From an uncultured bacterium (GTDB taxonomy: Bacteria; Cyanobacteriota; Vampirovibrionia; Gastranaerophilales; Gastranaerophilaceae): a stretch of 8,695 bases of DNA. A program made the position numbers and the translations under genes. The DNA lies in NCBI GenBank assembly GCA_900555175.1, contig USJT01000038.1:1-8695 (forward strand), given 5' to 3'. The notes under the pieces were generated by a model, which was given only the letters and a program-made list of their open reading frames with translations, was not told the DNA's origin and searched no databases. This document shows, one piece after another, positions 6,886-8,695 of this stretch (positions are counted from its first letter, which is position 1; the number at the start of each line of letters is the position of its first letter).

Positions 6886-7347
6886 CTATATCAATTGTAA
6901 TAAATTAGCCATTTCAATAGCTGATTTTGCAGCTTCTGAACCTTTGTTACCTGCTTTTGTTCCTGCTCTTTCAATGGCTTGTTCTATGTTTTCGGTTGTT
7001 AATACTCCAAAAATTACAGGAACACCTGTTTGAAGGCTTACTTGAGCAATACCTTTTGAAACTTCCGCACTAACGTAGTCAAAATGAGCAGTTGCCCCTT
7101 TAATTACAGCACCAAGAGTGATAATTGCGTTATATTTTCCTGTTTTTGCAAGCTTCATTGCAGTGATAGGAATTTCAAACGCTCCAGGAACTTTTGCAAT
7201 TTCAATATTATCTTCAGAAACTCCGTGACGTTTTAATTCGTCAATGGCTCCGTCAAGAAGTTTTGAACCGATAAAATCATTAAATCGTGACAAAATTATA
7301 CAAAATTTTTCATTTCCTGCTACTAATTGACCTTCATAAGTTTTCAT
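6886..7347 (-). CDS. ribH: 6,7-dimethyl-8-ribityllumazine synthase
   Basis: RibH joins 5-amino-6-ribitylaminouracil with 3,4-dihydroxy-2-butanone 4-phosphate to make the direct precursor of riboflavin; the family assembles as pentamers or 60-subunit capsids in the cytosol. Conserved sites are all visible: RFND (residues 21-24), VPGAFEIP (53-60), [14 protein letters not shown] (79-92) with the catalytic His88, FGVLT (113-117), and the phosphate-binding Arg127 in [11 protein letters not shown]. Its 153 aa is the usual length and the C-terminus is complete. ATG 7347 has AGGAG eight bases upstream. It is the first gene after an 87-base gap following ccdA and probably opens the ribH-murQ-gpsA-ricT operon. 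The other rib genes are absent, and the leader is too short to hold an FMN riboswitch, so riboflavin feedback control through that element is not expected here. Confidence 0.96.
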   Translation of the reverse strand: MKTYEGQLVAGNEKFCIILSRFNDFIGSKLLDGAIDELKRHGVSEDNIEIAKVPGAFEIPITAMKLAKTGKYNAIITLGAVIKGATAHFDYVSAEVSKGIAQVSLQTGVPVIFGVLTTENIEQAIERAGTKAGNKGSEAAKSAIEMANLLQLI

Positions 7348-7385
7348 TTTGGACTCTCCTGTAATGCTATAATTGTTTTGCGCAT

Positions 7386-7391
7386 ATTATA
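7386..7391 (-). promoter_or_regulatory. Candidate -10 box for the ribH operon
   Basis: In the 87-base gap between ccdA and ribH the minus strand has a perfect TATAAT at 7386-7391. Transcription would start near 7379, about 32 bases before the ribH ATG, with AGGAG inside the leader. The sequence 17 bases upstream (AGGCAT) is a poor -35, so the promoter may be weak or need an activator. No terminator hairpin follows ccdA, so read-through from the trx-ccdA unit is possible too. Confidence 0.4.
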
Positions 7392-7434
7392 TGGCTAAAC
7401 ATTTTTCTATGCCTATATTTTACCGCATTAACAA

Positions 7435-8139
7435 CTATTTTACAATAAGTGGAGCAAAAATCTTATAAAAAATATATATTGAGGCTATTATAAGGAGTCC
7501 TCCGCTTGTTTTTAAAAGCCAATCCGAGAATTTATAAAATCCTTTCCAATTTTTGAGTTGAGAAGTCAAAAATCCTGCAAGAATAAGGATTAATCCTTGA
7601 CCTAAAGAGAATAAGAAAAGCATTAATAGAGCTTGTGCAATACTTGCAGAAAGTGAAGCAAATGCCATTATCCCTGCTAAAATAGGCGTAGAACAAGGAG
7701 TTCCTGCAAGAGCGAATACGCCACCCAAGATTATCGGGTACAAGTAAGTATTAGTACCGTCATTTTTTGGCATTTCTTTTATAATTACGGGAAGTTCAAA
7801 ATCTAAAACTCCGACTAATTTCAAACCCATAACCATAATAATTCCTGCAAAAAATATCCCGAAATATCCACCTGCAAAAGATATAAATACCTTACCTGTT
7901 AAGGCACAAATTATTCCGATAAGAGAGAAAACAATAGCTGTTCCAAAAACAAAAAACAGCATCTGAACAAATGTTTTCAAAGGCTTGGCATCAGAATACC
8001 CGCCGATATAACCAATTATGATTGGCAGCATTGCAAGCGAGCAGGGCGAAATTGACGCTACAAGCCCGCCCAAAAATGATAATCCGAGTAAAATAGGTAA
8101 ACTACCTTGTTGAGTAAATAGGTTTATATAGTTTTCCAT
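7435..8139 (-). CDS. ccdA: CcdA/DsbD-family transmembrane electron carrier
   Basis: CcdA-type proteins move reducing power from cytosolic thioredoxin across the membrane to thiol proteins outside. The 234-aa chain has about six hydrophobic helices (approximately 16-40, 57-80, 88-110, 133-160, 165-190, 208-230). The two family cysteines sit in the expected places: Cys33 in SISPCSLAMLP of the first helix and Cys149 in AGTPCSTPIL of the fourth. Size fits CcdA, which lacks the extra domains of DsbD. ATG 8139 starts two bases after the stop of the thioredoxin-like gene; AAGGA lies 11 bases upstream, inside that gene, so the two are almost certainly coupled. No cytochrome c maturation genes are nearby, so the general name is safer than a cytochrome role. 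The symbol refers to the family. Confidence 0.9.
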   Translation of the reverse strand: MENYINLFTQQGSLPILLGLSFLGGLVASISPCSLAMLPIIIGYIGGYSDAKPLKTFVQMLFFVFGTAIVFSLIGIICALTGKVFISFAGGYFGIFFAGIIMVMGLKLVGVLDFELPVIIKEMPKNDGTNTYLYPIILGGVFALAGTPCSTPILAGIMAFASLSASIAQALLMLFLFSLGQGLILILAGFLTSQLKNWKGFYKFSDWLLKTSGGLLIIASIYIFYKIFAPLIVK

Positions 8140-8141
8140 AA

Positions 8142-8528
8142 TTATTCAAGTCCTTGTAAACATTTATCCATTTCTTCTTTAGATATAGCTCCTTCAATTC
8201 TTTTAACCTGTGCACCTTTTGAATTGATAAGAATAATTGTTGGTACAAGAGTTACATTGTATTTTTTTATTTGTTCATTGTTAAAAGAATTTTTATCCTG
8301 AACGGGAATTTCTGTTAGAATAATTTTATCCTTATATTTTGGCATAATTTCTTGGAAAATTTGATTCATAGTTTGGCAATCAAGGCACATTGCTGAGGTA
8401 AATTTAATAATTTGGGGTTTGCCTGCTTGTGCTGTTTGTGCAGTCGTAGTATTAGAAGATGTAAGAAGCATATACGCTAATATGGGAATAGCAAATATTA
8501 GGGCAATAATAATTACATTTTTTTTCAT
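8142..8528 (-). CDS. Membrane-anchored thioredoxin-like protein (CxxC)
   Basis: Residues 4-22 are a hydrophobic anchor or signal segment after MKKN. A Ser/Thr/Ala/Gln-rich linker (23-36) follows, then a thioredoxin fold: FTSAMCLDCQTM with the redox pair Cys48-Cys51 and the cis-proline at VTLVPT (Pro96). The FTSAMCLDC...F layout resembles the C-terminal thioredoxin domain of DsbD more than classical cytosolic thioredoxin (WCGPC). No lipobox cysteine is present; AQA at 33-35 could be a signal peptidase site, though far from the hydrophobic core, so a retained anchor is more likely. The fold would lie outside the cytoplasm and accept electrons from CcdA encoded two bases downstream. ATG 8528 has AAAGGAG seven bases upstream, so the start is firm. 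At 128 aa it is small but complete. The protein that it reduces cannot be told from the window. Confidence 0.87.
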   Translation of the reverse strand: MKKNVIIIALIFAIPILAYMLLTSSNTTTAQTAQAGKPQIIKFTSAMCLDCQTMNQIFQEIMPKYKDKIILTEIPVQDKNSFNNEQIKKYNVTLVPTIILINSKGAQVKRIEGAISKEEMDKCLQGLE

Positions 8529-8549
8529 GAAAGAACTCCTTTCTGTATA

Positions 8550-8581
8550 ATTTTAGCATAAAACAAAAAGGATTTTTTCAA
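8550..8581 (-). promoter_or_regulatory. Promoter of the thioredoxin-ccdA unit
   Basis: The minus strand has TAAAAT (8550-8555) preceded directly by TGC, which makes an extended -10 element. A TTGAAA (8576-8581) lies 20 bases upstream, longer than ideal, but extended -10 promoters depend less on the -35. Transcription would start near 8543, leaving a very short leader that contains AAAGGAG before the ATG at 8528. Confidence 0.45.
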
Positions 8582-8650
8582 AACCTCAGTTGGGTAGTTT
8601 TCAGTAACTACTTAAGTATTAAAAAATATTCACTAAAAAAATTTTTATAT

Positions 8651-8678
8651 GTACTTTCTTGTGCCGACAAGAAAGTAC
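8651..8678. repeat. Perfect 12-bp palindrome with 4-base loop, possible dispersed repeat
   Basis: GTACTTTCTTGT (8651-8662) and its exact complement ACAAGAAAGTAC (8667-8678) enclose GCCG. In the minus direction it is followed by ATATAAAAATTTTTTT (8635-8650), so it could end an upstream minus-strand transcript, although the T run begins about nine bases past the stem. It can also be read as short peptides in both directions. Similar ACTTTCTTGT palindromes are, as I recall, repetitive in some bacterial genomes, so a REP-like element is a reasonable alternative. The remainder of 8529-8695 shows only the promoter above and a weak 6-bp hairpin (8594-8611), and no supported gene. Confidence 0.6.
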
Positions 8679-8695
8679 CACAAAGAAACTCTCGA

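Noticed and set aside
7348..7434. FMN riboswitch before ribH
   Set aside because: The whole gap is 87 bases, too short for that element, and its conserved helices cannot be seen.
8594..8611. Small hairpin GTAGTT/AACTAC as a terminator
   Set aside because: The stem has only 6 bp and no T run follows on either strand.
8649..8695. Plus-strand start of a gene at the right edge (ATG at 8649)
   Set aside because: The frame lies inside the perfect palindrome and has no ribosome binding site; its peptide is a by-product of the repeat.

Overview
This is an AT-rich bacterial chromosomal window (roughly 30-42% GC in the lines of conserved genes I counted) made of housekeeping genes with strong Shine-Dalgarno sites. 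Low GC, a RicT/PSP1-domain protein, MurQ and a CcdA/thioredoxin pair would fit a gut-type low-GC lineage such as Bacillota or the non-photosynthetic cyanobacterial Gastranaerophilales. That placement is inference, because nothing in the window is diagnostic.

Left part (1-2634, minus strand): a mutS gene coding for a full-size MutS1 (857 codons if repaired), broken by a single-base frame change near position 2440. Past its stop are a promoter with a perfect -35 box, a strong ribosome binding site and the first bases of another minus-strand gene that leaves the window.

Middle (2615-3980, plus strand): a promoter that overlaps the mutS promoter head to head drives an unrecognised 199-aa membrane-anchored protein. 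Its stop lies 6 bases before a tRNA-Leu(CAG), which is followed at once by a strong hairpin terminator, so gene and tRNA may share a transcript. After a short intergenic stretch comes a very AT-rich gene for an unrecognised 148-aa protein with an N-terminal membrane segment.

Right part (4022-8528, minus strand): six genes, transcribed right to left. A membrane-anchored thioredoxin-like protein and a CcdA-type membrane electron carrier form a two-gene unit (2-base gap), which looks like a DsbD split into two proteins. After an 87-base gap with a candidate promoter come ribH (lumazine synthase), murQ (MurNAc-6-phosphate etherase), gpsA (glycerol-3-phosphate dehydrogenase) and ricT (PSP1-domain protein), tightly packed with gaps of 27, 16 and 1 bases. 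This unit joins riboflavin synthesis, cell-wall sugar recycling, phospholipid precursor supply and a RicT-type regulator. ricT converges on the 148-aa gene. The right edge carries a perfect 12-bp palindrome that may be a dispersed repeat.

I see no CRISPR array, insertion sequence or phage module. The points most worth a second look are the broken mutS, its apparently leaderless and overlapping promoter, the gene-tRNA arrangement, the split-DsbD pair and the edge palindrome.
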